The notes beneath the pieces are model-generated. The model saw only the letters and a program-made list of their open reading frames with translations, searched no databases and was not told where the DNA came from. Below are positions 26,486 to 35,148 of a DNA stretch of 64,000 nt, piece after piece. Made by a program: the position numbers and the translations under genes. Source of the stretch: UBA10906 sp049296695 (GTDB lineage Bacteria; Pseudomonadota; Gammaproteobacteria; Methylococcales; Methylomonadaceae); assembly GCA_049296695.1 (NCBI GenBank), contig JBAQSX010000183.1, positions 16,540 to 80,539 of the forward strand. The letters are read 5' to 3'. Position 1 is the first letter of the stretch. Each line of letters starts with the position of its first letter.

Positions 26486-26603
26486 AAGTTACGCAGATGT
26501 TGTAAATGTAGGGGCAAATAACATTTGCCCTCAATAACAAACTATTGTTGTCAAGGGGCAAAAAATATTTTGCCCCTACATTTTTATTATTTTTGCGTAA
26601 CTT
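26486..26603. repeat. MITE-like inverted repeat, family F, copy 2 (most complete)
   Basis: 118 bp bounded by AAGTTACGCA and TGCGTAACTT, with inner arms ATGTAGGGGCAAAT and TTTGCCCCTACAT and a further GGGCAAAxxAT/TTTGCCC pairing. It fills most of the 300-bp gap between divergent pilS and sucC. No transposase is encoded. It resembles a miniature inverted-repeat element. Confidence 0.8.
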
Positions 26604-26700
26604 GAGCTGGCAATAAAAGCATACAAGCCCAGTTGCCTTCGCTAGAATAACCGCCGATGTTGTCATCATAACTGCATTACTATAAAACCTAGGAGAACTA

Positions 26701-27870
26701 ATGAATATTCATGAATACCAAGCAAAACACTTGTTTGCTCAAGTAGGCATTCCCATTCCAGCTGGCATTATGGCATCTAGCCCCGAAGATGCAGCGCAAG
26801 CCGCGCAAGATTTAGGTGGCGATGCGTGGGTAGTAAAAGCCCAAGTTCACGCAGGTGGCAGAGGTAAAGTCGGCGGCGTTAAATTAGTCAAATCGGTTGC
26901 AGACGTGAGCGCGATTACCAGCGAATTATTAGGCAAACGCTTAGTGACTCAACAAACCGACGCACAAGGCTTGCCCATTCATAGCGTATTGATTGAAAAG
27001 ACTTATCCCATTGCGCGTGAACTGTATTTAAGTTTGATTTTAGACAGAGCCACTGAACGTTTAATGTTTATCGCCTCAGCGTCTGGTGGTATGGACATTG
27101 AAACCGTCGCGCATGAAACCCCTGAAAAAATCCTCACGGTTTCAATTGACCCAGCCGCAGGTTTGCAAGCTTACGCCTGTCGTAAAGTTGCCTATTGTTT
27201 AGGTTTAAAAGGCACGCAACACAAGCAACTGCAAGCTTTAATGCACGGCATGGTGGAGTTATTTTTAAGCAAAGATGCCAGCCAAATTGAAATCAATCCG
27301 TTAATTGAAACCGCAGACGGCGATTTATTACCGCTCGATGCCAAGATTAACTTTGATGACAACGCCTTAGGTTTGCATCCCGACATTTTAGCCATGAAAG
27401 ACCCCGCGCAAGAAGACGACAAAGAAAACGAAGCGCAACGTTTTGGTTTAAATTACATCACCTTAGAAGGTAATATCGGTTGTATGGTCAATGGCGCAGG
27501 TTTAGCAATGGCGACTATGGATTTAGTCAAACTCAAAGGTGGGCAACCTGCTAACTTTTTGGACGTAGGCGGCGGCACCAATGTGGAAAAAGTCTGCGAA
27601 GCCTTTAAGTTAATTCTTTCAGATTCTAGCGTTAAAGCAGTATTGGTGAATATTTTTGGCGGGATTGTGCGTTGTGATGTGATTGCCCAAGGTATTTTGG
27701 AGGCAATCAAACAAATCCATGTCAGTGTGCCAGTCGTGGTACGCCTAGAAGGCACTAACGTAGAAGAAGGTAGAGCTTTACTGACAGGTACTGGCTTGAA
27801 CATTATCGCGTCAGATAATTTAGCCCACGCCGCCGAGCAGGCTGTGGCATTAGCGGAGGCTGTAGCATGA
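26701..27870 (+). CDS. sucC: Succinyl-CoA synthetase, beta subunit
   Basis: Binds nucleotide and, with SucD, converts succinyl-CoA to succinate with ATP/GTP formation in the TCA cycle. 389 residues, near the E. coli length. It begins MNIHEYQAKHLFAQVGIPIP (ATP-grasp N-terminus), with KAQVHAGGRGKVGGVK, an EINPLIETADGDLLPLDAKI metal site, and the CoA-ligase domain NGAGLAMATMDLVKLKGG and FGGIVRCDVIAQGI. AGGAGA precedes the start by 6 nt. It overlaps sucD by 4 nt. Codon use is richer in G/C than neighbours, as in highly expressed genes. Confidence 0.97.
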   Translation: MNIHEYQAKHLFAQVGIPIPAGIMASSPEDAAQAAQDLGGDAWVVKAQVHAGGRGKVGGVKLVKSVADVSAITSELLGKRLVTQQTDAQGLPIHSVLIEKTYPIARELYLSLILDRATERLMFIASASGGMDIETVAHETPEKILTVSIDPAAGLQAYACRKVAYCLGLKGTQHKQLQALMHGMVELFLSKDASQIEINPLIETADGDLLPLDAKINFDDNALGLHPDILAMKDPAQEDDKENEAQRFGLNYITLEGNIGCMVNGAGLAMATMDLVKLKGGQPANFLDVGGGTNVEKVCEAFKLILSDSSVKAVLVNIFGGIVRCDVIAQGILEAIKQIHVSVPVVVRLEGTNVEEGRALLTGTGLNIIASDNLAHAAEQAVALAEAVA

Positions 27871-28733
27871 GCATCTTAATTGATAACAACACCAAAGTGA
27901 TTTGCCAAGGTTTTACAGGCAAACAAGGCACATTCCACTCGCAACAAGCCTTAGATTACGGCACAAAGTTAGTCGGTGGTGTCACCCCTGAACGCGGCGG
28001 TTCTGAGCATTTGGGCTTACCTGTGTTTAACACCGTACAAGATGCGGTCGATTCAACTGGCGCGACCGCTAGCGTTATCTATGTGCCACCGTTTTATGCC
28101 GCCGATGCCATTTTAGAAGCGGTTGATGCTGGCATTGAACTCATCGTCTGCATTACCGAAGGCATACCGACTTTGCAAATGCTCCGCGTGAAAGCCGCCA
28201 TGAAAAACTCTGGCGCGTTACTGATAGGCCCTAATTGCCCCGGCATTATTACCCCTGACCAATGCAAAATCGGCATTATGCCCGCCAAGATTCATTTAGC
28301 GGGAAGCATTGGCATTGTGTCGCGCTCTGGCACGTTGACTTATGAATCAGTGCATCAAACCACCGCGCAAGGTTTAGGACAAAGCACTTGCGTGGGCATT
28401 GGTGGCGACCCGATTCACGGCATGAACTTTGTTGATGTACTCAGCCGTTTTCAAGCCGATGAGCAAACCAAAGGCATTGTTATGGTTGGTGAAATTGGCG
28501 GTCATGAAGAAGAAGATGCCGCTGATTATATTAAAGCCCATGTCACTAAACCTGTGGTTGCCTATATTGCAGGGCAAACCGCACCTGCGGGTAAGCGTAT
28601 GGGTCATGCTGGCGCGATTGTTACAGGTGGCAAAGGCACGGCTGAGGGTAAAATTGCCGCTTTAAAAGCGGCTGGTATTGAAGTGGTCAGTTCGCCCACT
28701 GATATTGGCGAGGCAATGAAGGGTTGTTTATAA
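27867..28733 (+). CDS. sucD: Succinyl-CoA synthetase, alpha subunit
   Basis: Carries the phosphohistidine that relays phosphate in the succinyl-CoA synthetase reaction. 288 residues. Start MSILIDNNTKVICQGFTGKQ; CoA-binding Rossmann fold GTKLVGGVTPERGG; LIGPNCPGIITP; and the active-site GKRMGHAGAIV (His247) near the C-terminus. It overlaps sucC (ATGA), giving stoichiometric translation. A strong palindromic terminator (28786-28820) follows. Confidence 0.97.
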   Translation: MSILIDNNTKVICQGFTGKQGTFHSQQALDYGTKLVGGVTPERGGSEHLGLPVFNTVQDAVDSTGATASVIYVPPFYAADAILEAVDAGIELIVCITEGIPTLQMLRVKAAMKNSGALLIGPNCPGIITPDQCKIGIMPAKIHLAGSIGIVSRSGTLTYESVHQTTAQGLGQSTCVGIGGDPIHGMNFVDVLSRFQADEQTKGIVMVGEIGGHEEEDAADYIKAHVTKPVVAYIAGQTAPAGKRMGHAGAIVTGGKGTAEGKIAALKAAGIEVVSSPTDIGEAMKGCL

Positions 28734-28740
28734 GTTAAGC

Positions 28741-28766
28741 GGAGTACAAAGCTAGCTTTGTACTTT
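28741..28766. repeat. Dispersed palindrome, family A, copy 2
   Basis: GGAGTACAAAGC / GCTTTGTACTTT around CTAG, immediately after the sucD stop. It differs from copy 1 by compensating changes in both arms (T-to-A paired with A-to-T, C-to-G paired with G-to-C), so the palindrome itself is kept. Confidence 0.8.
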
Positions 28767-28785
28767 AAATAATCCAACATAAAAA

Positions 28786-28820
28786 AAGACCTGACAGGTT
28801 TTTAAAACCTGTCAGGTCTT
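28786..28820 (+). terminator. Strong palindromic terminator (family C, copy 1)
   Basis: AAGACCTGACAGGTTTT and AAAACCTGTCAGGTCTT form a near-perfect stem downstream of sucCD. A close relative serves as terminator after the GH19 gene (42573-42609), so this too is a dispersed family. Confidence 0.7.
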
Positions 28821-28850
28821 ATAGTTTGCTAAACTAATAATGCGATAAAT

Positions 28851-28873
28851 GTACAAACCTAGGTTTGTACTCC
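28851..28873. repeat. Dispersed palindrome, family A, copy 3
   Basis: A GTACAAACC / GGTTTGTAC perfect core around CTAG, ending in TCC, directly upstream of the DUF2971 gene. Confidence 0.8.
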
Positions 28874-28906
28874 TGTTTTTTAATTAACACGATTAGGTAT
28901 TACTTT

Positions 28907-29806
28907 ATGACAGAAAATAAAACAGTAGAAAATAATGATTTATACCATTACACCACGCAAGAAGGTTTAATCGGTATTCTTGAAAGCAATTGTTTATGGG
29001 CGACGCATTATAAGTTCTTAAATGATTATTCTGAAATGGTCAGTGTAAAAGAAAAGATATTTGAATTTTATAAAAATATGCTTTCCCACAATCAAAAAAT
29101 TAATAATGATGAAACTATATTACATATTAATTCTATAATTAATAAAAACACAGCAAATGAAATTACACATAATTTTGTAAAATTTGTTGAAGGACAAGAA
29201 TTTTATATTGCATCATTTTGTGAACAGCATAGTAAAAATGATAGCTATATTAATGAAAATGGATTATTAAGTCAGTGGAGAGCATACGGTGGTAATGGAG
29301 GATATGCTCTTATTTTTAATAAAGATAAATTAGAAGAATTGATAAATAACACAAAGATTATTCCAATAAAACTTAAAGAAGTTATTTACAGCGATGATTT
29401 TGAATTGGACAGTTATCACAATTCATTGTCAAAAACAGAATTAGACAATACTGATTATTTTGTAGATTTAGCGACAAAATATAAAAACTGTGGCTTTAAA
29501 GAAGAAAGAGAATTTAGAATTGTTGCTCGTTTATGTCCACCTATTACTATTCTTGAAAGAAAAGTTAATATTCTTAAAAGAAAGTTTCGTTGTAATAATG
29601 GCGAGCAAATTCCTTATATTGAATTATTTAATCCTTCCAATCCTACAATATTTCCTACAGCATCAACTTTACCAATAGAAAAAATAATCGTAGGCCCGCA
29701 CAAAGACAAAGAAGCCCGTGCCACTTGGTTAAAAGTAAAACTAGCCAGTATTGATAGAAGCGATATTGAAGTCACCGTCTCAAAAATTCCGTTTGTTGGG
29801 CGATAG
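28907..29806 (+). CDS. DUF2971 domain protein
   Basis: 299 residues from ATG at 28907 (MTENKTVENNDLYHYTTQEG), preferred over an upstream ATG because the family starts a few residues before the LYHYT motif. The DUF2971 pattern is visible: LYHYTTQEGLIGIL, LWATHYKFLNDYSEM, FYIASFCEQHSKND, LLSQWRAYGGNGGYAL and the KNCGFKEEREFRIVAR motif near the end. The ADP-ribosyltransferase-like layout has been noted for related families, and many members sit near defence genes, but no activity is proven to my knowledge. The gene is AT-rich and bracketed by family A palindromes on both sides. Confidence 0.85.
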   Translation: MTENKTVENNDLYHYTTQEGLIGILESNCLWATHYKFLNDYSEMVSVKEKIFEFYKNMLSHNQKINNDETILHINSIINKNTANEITHNFVKFVEGQEFYIASFCEQHSKNDSYINENGLLSQWRAYGGNGGYALIFNKDKLEELINNTKIIPIKLKEVIYSDDFELDSYHNSLSKTELDNTDYFVDLATKYKNCGFKEEREFRIVARLCPPITILERKVNILKRKFRCNNGEQIPYIELFNPSNPTIFPTASTLPIEKIIVGPHKDKEARATWLKVKLASIDRSDIEVTVSKIPFVGR

Positions 29807-29833
29807 TTTATTATTGATTGGCAACTAATGATT

Positions 29834-29859
29834 GGAGTACAAACCTAGATTTGTACTCG
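29834..29859. repeat. Dispersed palindrome, family A, copy 4
   Basis: GGAGTACAAACC / ATTTGTACTC around CTAG, with one mismatch, 28 bases past the DUF2971 stop. Confidence 0.8.
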
Positions 29860-29902
29860 ATTGTTCAATATTATAATTAACTTTGTTGTCACAACAAGTT
29901 TA

Positions 29903-30700
29903 CTATTTCAATCTATCAGTCACATGTGGTTGAATTAACGCATACATTAATTGGTGCATTTTAGGACTGCCAGCAATCACATTGCCCGATTCAAGATAAT
30001 TATCATTAAAAGAAAAATCAGTCACTACACCGCCTGCTTCTTTAATTAATAAAATGCCCGCCGCCATGTCCCATTCCATAATACCAATTTCCCAAAAACC
30101 ATCTAAGCGACCAGCGGCAATATAGGCCAAATCTAAAGCCGCCGCGCCCGCACGGCGAATACCTGCGCATTCAGTCGTTAAAGCGCGAAACATGCCCACA
30201 TAAGCATCAAGATGGATGTCAGTTTTAAACGGAAAGCCCGTACCGAGCAACGCGCCTTTTAAACTATTGGGTTGGGTGACGCGCAAACGACGATTATTGA
30301 GCATCGCGCCGCCGCCACGTTTAGCAGTGAACAATTCATCACGCAAGGGGTCATACACAACTGCAACTTCTAATTTACCTTTTATTTTCAAGGCAATAGA
30401 GACGCAATATTGGGGAAAGCCATGTAAAAAGTTAGTCGTGCCATCCAACGGATCAATCACCCAAACATAATCATTACCTTCATGAGAACCGCTTTCTTCA
30501 GCAAGAATAGCGTGATCGGGATAAGCGGTGCGAATGATATTAATAATTTCGCGCTCAGCGGCTCTGTCCACTTCGCTGGCATAATCATTTTTACCTTTTT
30601 GGTCAATGCGTAATTGACCGATACTGTCTGCTGAACGCAGAATTAAATCACCCGCGCTACGAGCGGCGCGAATGGCAATGTTTAACATGGGTTGTTGCAT
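29903..30700 (-). CDS. suhB: Inositol-1-monophosphatase family protein SuhB
   Basis: 265 residues, close to E. coli SuhB. The start MQQPMLNIAIRAARSAGDLI matches that family's N-terminus. Metal sites: ILAEESG, WVIDPLDGTTNFLHGFP and EWDMAAGILLIKEAGG. SuhB hydrolyses inositol monophosphate in vitro and, in E. coli, is part of the rRNA antitermination complex. It is transcribed away from the metallophosphatase gene. Confidence 0.95.
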   Translation of the reverse strand: MQQPMLNIAIRAARSAGDLILRSADSIGQLRIDQKGKNDYASEVDRAAEREIINIIRTAYPDHAILAEESGSHEGNDYVWVIDPLDGTTNFLHGFPQYCVSIALKIKGKLEVAVVYDPLRDELFTAKRGGGAMLNNRRLRVTQPNSLKGALLGTGFPFKTDIHLDAYVGMFRALTTECAGIRRAGAAALDLAYIAAGRLDGFWEIGIMEWDMAAGILLIKEAGGVVTDFSFNDNYLESGNVIAGSPKMHQLMYALIQPHVTDRLK

Positions 30701-30830
30701 AACTTGAATTTTATAATGAGCAAAAAAAACATCATAACATAGCTTGTTTTGACTCTCTTACTCAAAACAGACGGTTGTCTTAACAGAAGAAAAAAAGCTA
30801 TAGTAAAGCTTGTGTTTTATAAGAGGTTAT

Positions 30831-31613
30831 GTGTCGTTGAAAAAATTTATTACTAAATTATGGGGCAGTAAAAAACAAAGAATTAAACCCTTGTTACCTG
30901 AAAATACGCGGGTTTATTGCATTGGTGATGTGCATGGTTGTTATGATTTACTGCAAACATTGATGACGCGTATCAAAGAAGATGCTGAAAACTTTAGCGG
31001 ACGAATCATTATTATTTATCTGGGCGATTTTATCGATAGAGGTCGTTTTTCTAAAGAAGTTATCGATTTTATTCTGAATGATAAATTAGCAAAGGTTGAA
31101 TATATTTATTTACGCGGTAATCATGAACAAACCTTACTTGATTTTTTACAAGAAGAATCTGTCGCACGCTCTTGGCTGGCTTATGGTGGTTTAGCCACGT
31201 TGGCGAGTTATAATGTGCATCTCACTAAAATACCTAGCAAAGTTGATGATTTTTTGAACTTGCAACGGCAATTGCGTGACAATTTACCAGCAAGCCATTA
31301 TCGTTTTTTTAGTGAAACCCGCTTGTATTACACTATTGGGGAATATTTTTTTGTTCATGCGGGTATTAATCCGTTTTATTCACTGGCTAAACAAAGACCC
31401 GAAGAAATGTTGTGGATTCGAGATGAATTTCTCTATTACAACAAACCTTATGAAAAAATCATTGTACATGGTCATACTATTACCGACTCACCTGTATTAT
31501 TTGCTCATCGTATTGGTATTGATACGGGTGCGTTTGCATCGGGTATATTAACGTGTTTAGTATTAGAAAATGACCAACAACGATTAATTCAAACTGCCCC
31601 GCTTGTTTATTAG
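30831..31613 (+). CDS. Metallophosphoesterase (PP2A/bis(5'-nucleosyl)-tetraphosphatase-like)
   Basis: 260 residues from GTG at 30831, chosen because AAGAGG lies 4 nt upstream; a TTG 21 nt earlier has no such site. Metal motifs: YCIGDVHGCYDLLQ, IYLGDFIDRGRFSKEV, YLRGNHEQTLLDFL, FFVHAGINP and IVHGHTITDSPV, which together make the full calcineurin-like phosphoesterase site of serine/threonine phosphatases. Likely a cytosolic protein or dinucleotide phosphatase; the substrate is not shown. It begins a five-gene plus-strand run with small gaps. Confidence 0.9.
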   Translation: MSLKKFITKLWGSKKQRIKPLLPENTRVYCIGDVHGCYDLLQTLMTRIKEDAENFSGRIIIIYLGDFIDRGRFSKEVIDFILNDKLAKVEYIYLRGNHEQTLLDFLQEESVARSWLAYGGLATLASYNVHLTKIPSKVDDFLNLQRQLRDNLPASHYRFFSETRLYYTIGEYFFVHAGINPFYSLAKQRPEEMLWIRDEFLYYNKPYEKIIVHGHTITDSPVLFAHRIGIDTGAFASGILTCLVLENDQQRLIQTAPLVY

Positions 31614-31624
31614 GATGCTATGAA

Positions 31625-32215
31625 ATGAAGCTTATTCGTTGTTTTATTGTACTCAATTTTATTACCTTTCCTGCTATTGCCGAAGTTTATAAATGTACTA
31701 ATGCCGCAGGTAATACCGTCTATAGTGCGTCAACTTGTCCTGTGGGTTATAGCAATATTGAAATCAATTTAAGTACAGGCAGTCATATCGATCTTGATGC
31801 ACAAAAAAATAAACCTGATTTAGAACAAGAGCGACAATTAATTGAATTAAAAAAACAAGCCCAACAACAACAGCAAGCCGAAAAATTACAAGCGCAATGG
31901 AAACAACATGCTTTAGATGAAAGCGCGAAAAATCAGTTTTTAGTTAAAAATAATCCCCAGCAATTTTCCGCTTTTGCCATTCCACCTTATTCACCTGATA
32001 ATTTACCTGATTTAGTCAAAGATTATTCAGATCGATTACCTGATATTGAACGATTGAGACGCTTAGCGGCTAATAAAGCTTTAGAGTCTAAACAATGTGA
32101 TCGGGTAGAAAATGATGAATTAGATGGCCGTAGTCATAAAGATGTATTAATGTTTACCGTTAATTGTAGTAGTGGAAAAACCTTTCATTTTAGCGAACAG
32201 GAATTGGGTAATTAA
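31625..32215 (+). CDS. DUF4124 periplasmic protein
   Basis: 196 residues. The signal peptide MKLIRCFIVLNFITFPAIAE is followed by the DUF4124 domain EVYKCTNAAGNTVYSASTCP with its two cysteines. A glutamine-rich coiled segment (about 75-105, KKQAQQQQQAEKLQAQWKQH) follows, then a region with a cysteine pair, QCDRV and TVNCSSG. DUF4124 proteins are common in gammaproteobacterial envelopes and have no known function. It starts 11 nt after the phosphatase gene. Confidence 0.88.
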   Translation: MKLIRCFIVLNFITFPAIAEVYKCTNAAGNTVYSASTCPVGYSNIEINLSTGSHIDLDAQKNKPDLEQERQLIELKKQAQQQQQAEKLQAQWKQHALDESAKNQFLVKNNPQQFSAFAIPPYSPDNLPDLVKDYSDRLPDIERLRRLAANKALESKQCDRVENDELDGRSHKDVLMFTVNCSSGKTFHFSEQELGN

Positions 32216-32217
32216 TA

Positions 32218-33054
32218 ATGGATATAATGGCAAGGAAAACAATTTTAATTACAGGTTGCTCTTCGGGTATTGGTTATACCACCGCGTTGCTTTTAAAAGA
32301 ACGTGGTCATGAAGTAATTGTCAGTGCGCGTAAAGCCGATGACGTAGCACGATTGCAATTAGATGGTTTCACGGCTTTGCAATTAGATTTAAATAATAGT
32401 GTTAGCATTCGCAATGCCGTTGATAAATTATTAGAAATAACTCAAGGACGATGCGATGCTTTATTTAATAATGCCGCTTTTGGTCAGCCGGGGGCAGTGG
32501 AAGATTTAAGTCGTGAGGCATTGCGTTTTCAATTTGAAACCAATTTATTTGGCACGCATGAATTAACTAATCTATTAATTCCTGTCATGCGTAATCAAGG
32601 ATATGGACGCATTATTTATAATAGTTCTATTTTAGGTATAGTGGCTATGCGTTATCGTGGCGCGTATAACGCCAGTAAATATGCGTTGGAAGGTTTAGCC
32701 GATACTTTACGTTTAGAATTACACGGCACAGGGATTCAAATTTCTTTAATAGAACCCGGTCCTATATTGAGTGATTTTAGAAAAAACGCGCTGGCTTTAT
32801 ATAAAAATAATATCGACACTTCGGCTAGTTTTCATAAAACGGCCTATCAGGCGATGGAAAATCGTTTGCAAACCGAAGGAGCGGCGGTGCGTTTTACCCT
32901 ACCTGCTCAAGCGGTCAGTGAAAAAGTCATTCACGCACTGGAGGCAAAACGCGCCAAAGCCCATTATTATGTTACTTTTCCCGCGCATTTATTTGCAATT
33001 CTTAAACGTTTATTGCCAACTGTTTTATTAGATATGCTATTAAGAAAAGTTTAA
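32218..33054 (+). CDS. Short-chain dehydrogenase/reductase
   Basis: 278 residues. ILITGCSSGIGYTTALLLKE is the NAD(P)-binding glycine motif, NNAAFGQPGAVEDLS the NNAG-type motif, YNSSILGIVAMRYRGAYNAS-KYALEG gives the catalytic Ser, Tyr and Lys, and IEPGPILSDF the PG motif. Classical SDRs with this layout act on sterol-like, sugar or acyl substrates; the substrate is not shown. It starts 2 nt after the DUF4124 stop, so it is in the same transcript. Confidence 0.9.
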   Translation: MDIMARKTILITGCSSGIGYTTALLLKERGHEVIVSARKADDVARLQLDGFTALQLDLNNSVSIRNAVDKLLEITQGRCDALFNNAAFGQPGAVEDLSREALRFQFETNLFGTHELTNLLIPVMRNQGYGRIIYNSSILGIVAMRYRGAYNASKYALEGLADTLRLELHGTGIQISLIEPGPILSDFRKNALALYKNNIDTSASFHKTAYQAMENRLQTEGAAVRFTLPAQAVSEKVIHALEAKRAKAHYYVTFPAHLFAILKRLLPTVLLDMLLRKV

Positions 33055-33120
33055 AAGATAGCATATTATGTTTTATAAAAACTTGATTGTTATTTTTTTT
33101 AAAATTAAATCTATTTTTGT

Positions 33121-34401
33121 ATGAAATTTATGAAAAATAACAAAGTTTTTTTAGCCACTTTAGAAGATATAAAGCAATCAACTTTTCTTCCTAGCGAGCA
33201 ATTACAAGCATTACAATTAAAAAAATTAAAATTGCTTTTACAGCGAGCTATTGATTATGTTCCCTTATATAGTCAATATTATCATCAGCATGTAGATTTA
33301 ATTAAAAATTTACAGTCTATTGATGAATTATGGCATTTACCTGCTATCAGTAAAGAAGATTTTATTAACGCGGGTGCAAACAATTATATTGATAGCCGCC
33401 GTAATTTGACTAATTTAATACAGGTCACTACCAGTGGTTCATTGGGAAAAGCAATGGATTTATACGCAACGCCGTTTGAAAACTTAACGCGGCGCGGTGT
33501 ATTCTGGGCGGCGTGGATGTGGCGGATTAATACAAGTGATCGGTTATTTTGTATGGCCGCACCGCATTTGGATTTTAAACATCAATTTGTGCCTAATGTT
33601 TTTATTCCCACCCTAATGCCAGCCGATGAAGTGCGCGCACGTTTTTTAGAATTTCAACCCACCGTCTTATTAGGTTCAGTGGAAGCGATTGCCTTATTAG
33701 CGCGTGATTTACGGCAACACAATATTGTTAATCAATCAGTGCGTAATATTTTTCCTTTTGGACAAACCCTCACGCCATTTTTAAAAGCAATGATTCGTGA
33801 AAGTTTTAATGGTGACATATTTAATTTATACGGCGCGATGGAAACGAATTGGATAGCTTATGAATGTGAATATCACGATGGTTTGCATATTCCAATGGAT
33901 CGCAATATTGTACAAATCGCTAAACTTAACCAACCCAATCAAGCCGCAGAATCGGGCGAGGTAGGCGAGGTGATTGTGACCTCGTTGACCCGCTGGACAA
34001 TGCCTTTTATTCGTTATCGTTTATTTGATGTGGCATCGCTGGATTCAAGCCCGTGTCCTTGTGGCCGCACTACACCGCGTTTGAAGACCATAGAAGGCAG
34101 AGTTCACGATTTTTTGATAGCCATGTCGGGTCATTGGGTATCACCCGGTGCGATAGCGACTGATTTAGCACACGGTCGCGATGCAATACTAGATCATCGT
34201 ATTGTGCAAGAAACACCAACAAAGGTAAAAGTGTGGATTGTACCAGCGGCGCATTTTGACGACCAAGAGCGGCAACATATTGTTGAAGTGATAACACAGT
34301 ATCTTGGCAAAATGCAGATTGAAATTGAATTAGTAACCCAAATTCCGCGTGATTCCTCTGGCAAACGCCGCCGTGTTTATCGTGCTTTTTTAACATCATG
34401 A
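33121..34401 (+). CDS. PaaK-like adenylate-forming enzyme (phenylacetate-CoA ligase family)
   Basis: 426 residues. TTSGSLGKAMDLYATPFE is the nucleotide-binding P-loop-like motif of AMP-forming ligases, NLYGAMETNWIAYECEYHDG the YG-x-x-E core, FIRYRLFDVASLD and CGRTTPRLKTIEGRVHDFL the hinge, and SSGKRRRVYR at the end carries the C-terminal catalytic lysine. The closest functional relatives activate aryl or acyl carboxylates as CoA thioesters; CapK-type polysaccharide proteins share the fold. The link to the upstream SDR suggests a shared small pathway (inference). Confidence 0.85.
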   Translation: MKFMKNNKVFLATLEDIKQSTFLPSEQLQALQLKKLKLLLQRAIDYVPLYSQYYHQHVDLIKNLQSIDELWHLPAISKEDFINAGANNYIDSRRNLTNLIQVTTSGSLGKAMDLYATPFENLTRRGVFWAAWMWRINTSDRLFCMAAPHLDFKHQFVPNVFIPTLMPADEVRARFLEFQPTVLLGSVEAIALLARDLRQHNIVNQSVRNIFPFGQTLTPFLKAMIRESFNGDIFNLYGAMETNWIAYECEYHDGLHIPMDRNIVQIAKLNQPNQAAESGEVGEVIVTSLTRWTMPFIRYRLFDVASLDSSPCPCGRTTPRLKTIEGRVHDFLIAMSGHWVSPGAIATDLAHGRDAILDHRIVQETPTKVKVWIVPAAHFDDQERQHIVEVITQYLGKMQIEIELVTQIPRDSSGKRRRVYRAFLTS

Positions 34402-34533
34402 AAATACCAGTTTCTTAGCAAGCCAAGCTCTTCACCTACGCAATAACACTGTTACTTCCCGCACCGCCTGAAGACAAGCCAGTAAAAATCCATTAGTGTG
34501 GCTAAAAAAATTAAGAAAACTTACTAAAAAAAG

Positions 34534-34562
34534 TTGACGACAGCTAAACTCCTCGTTATCAT
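34534..34562 (+). promoter_or_regulatory. Sigma-70 promoter of the tRNA cluster
   Basis: TTGACG (34534-34539), a 17-nt spacer and TATCAT (34557-34562) sit about 55 nt before tRNA-Pro. An A-rich tract precedes the -35, as in strong stable-RNA promoters. Confidence 0.7.
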
Positions 34563-34616
34563 AGACAGCTCTTCGCAGATGACTTAAATTTTAGAGTCAA
34601 CAAGCCGTAGAGACAT

Positions 34617-34693
34617 CGGGGTGTAGCGCAGTCTGGTAGCGCGCCTGCTTTGGGAGCAGGATGTCGGGGGTTCGAATCCCTCCACCCCGACCA
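34617..34693 (+). tRNA. tRNA-Pro (anticodon TGG)
   Basis: 77 nt with an encoded CCA. Acceptor stem CGGGGTG pairs with CACCCCG; the anticodon loop is TTTGGGA; the T-loop is TTCGAAT. First gene of a three-tRNA cluster in the Pro-Arg-His order that recalls the gammaproteobacterial argX–hisR–leuT–proM locus, rearranged and without tRNA-Leu. Confidence 0.97.
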
Positions 34694-34697
34694 CCTT

Positions 34698-34774
34698 GCG
34701 CTTGTAGCTCAACTGGATAGAGCACCAGCCTTCTAAGCTGGGGGTCGCAGGTTCGAGTCCTGCCAAGCGCGCCA
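34698..34774 (+). tRNA. tRNA-Arg (anticodon TCT)
   Basis: 77 nt with an encoded CCA. Acceptor GCGCTTG pairs with CAAGCGC; the loop CTTCTAA gives anticodon TCT, which reads AGA/AGG; T-loop TTCGAGT. It starts 4 nt after tRNA-Pro, so the two must be processed from one transcript. Confidence 0.97.
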
Positions 34775-34809
34775 TCTCTCAAGTATCCCACGTTAAACCG
34801 CCATATTAT

Positions 34810-34886
34810 GGTGATCGTAGCTCAGTTGGTAGAGTCCCGGATTGTGATTCCGGTTGTCGCGGGTTCGAGCCCCGTCGTTCACCCCA
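34810..34886 (+). tRNA. tRNA-His (anticodon GTG)
   Basis: 77 nt counting the encoded G-1 and CCA. Anticodon loop TTGTGAT; T-loop TTCGAGC. The acceptor stem GTGATCG / CGTTCAC has a U·U mismatch at the fifth pair, otherwise standard. G-1 opposite C73 is present, the His identity element. Confidence 0.95.
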
Positions 34887-35148
34887 CTCCTGTTAAATCC
34901 TCGTTTAGTTTTATTTCTTAAAGTACTCTAGTTTCGCCTCCTTCCAATCATTATTGGACTAATTATTATTTAAGTTTAACGGCTTAAATTAAAATTTCAT
35001 CATTGCTAAATTACATCAAGCAAATTGATACGCGCCGTTTATTGCCCGCTATTTTGATTACAGCTATAGCTTTGCCATGCCCACAAGGTACTGATTACAT
35101 TTCATGCTATAGTTTGCGCCAGTTTAAACCCTTTTTCTGGACTATCTT

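Noticed and set aside
26448..26669. Minus-strand 73-codon frame upstream of pilS
   Set aside because: It is made up mostly of the MITE-like inverted repeat and has no plausible protein features.
34584..34791. Minus-strand open frames over the tRNA cluster that read like GLEPATPS…GFEPPTS
   Set aside because: These are the well-known spurious translations of tRNA genes on the opposite strand.
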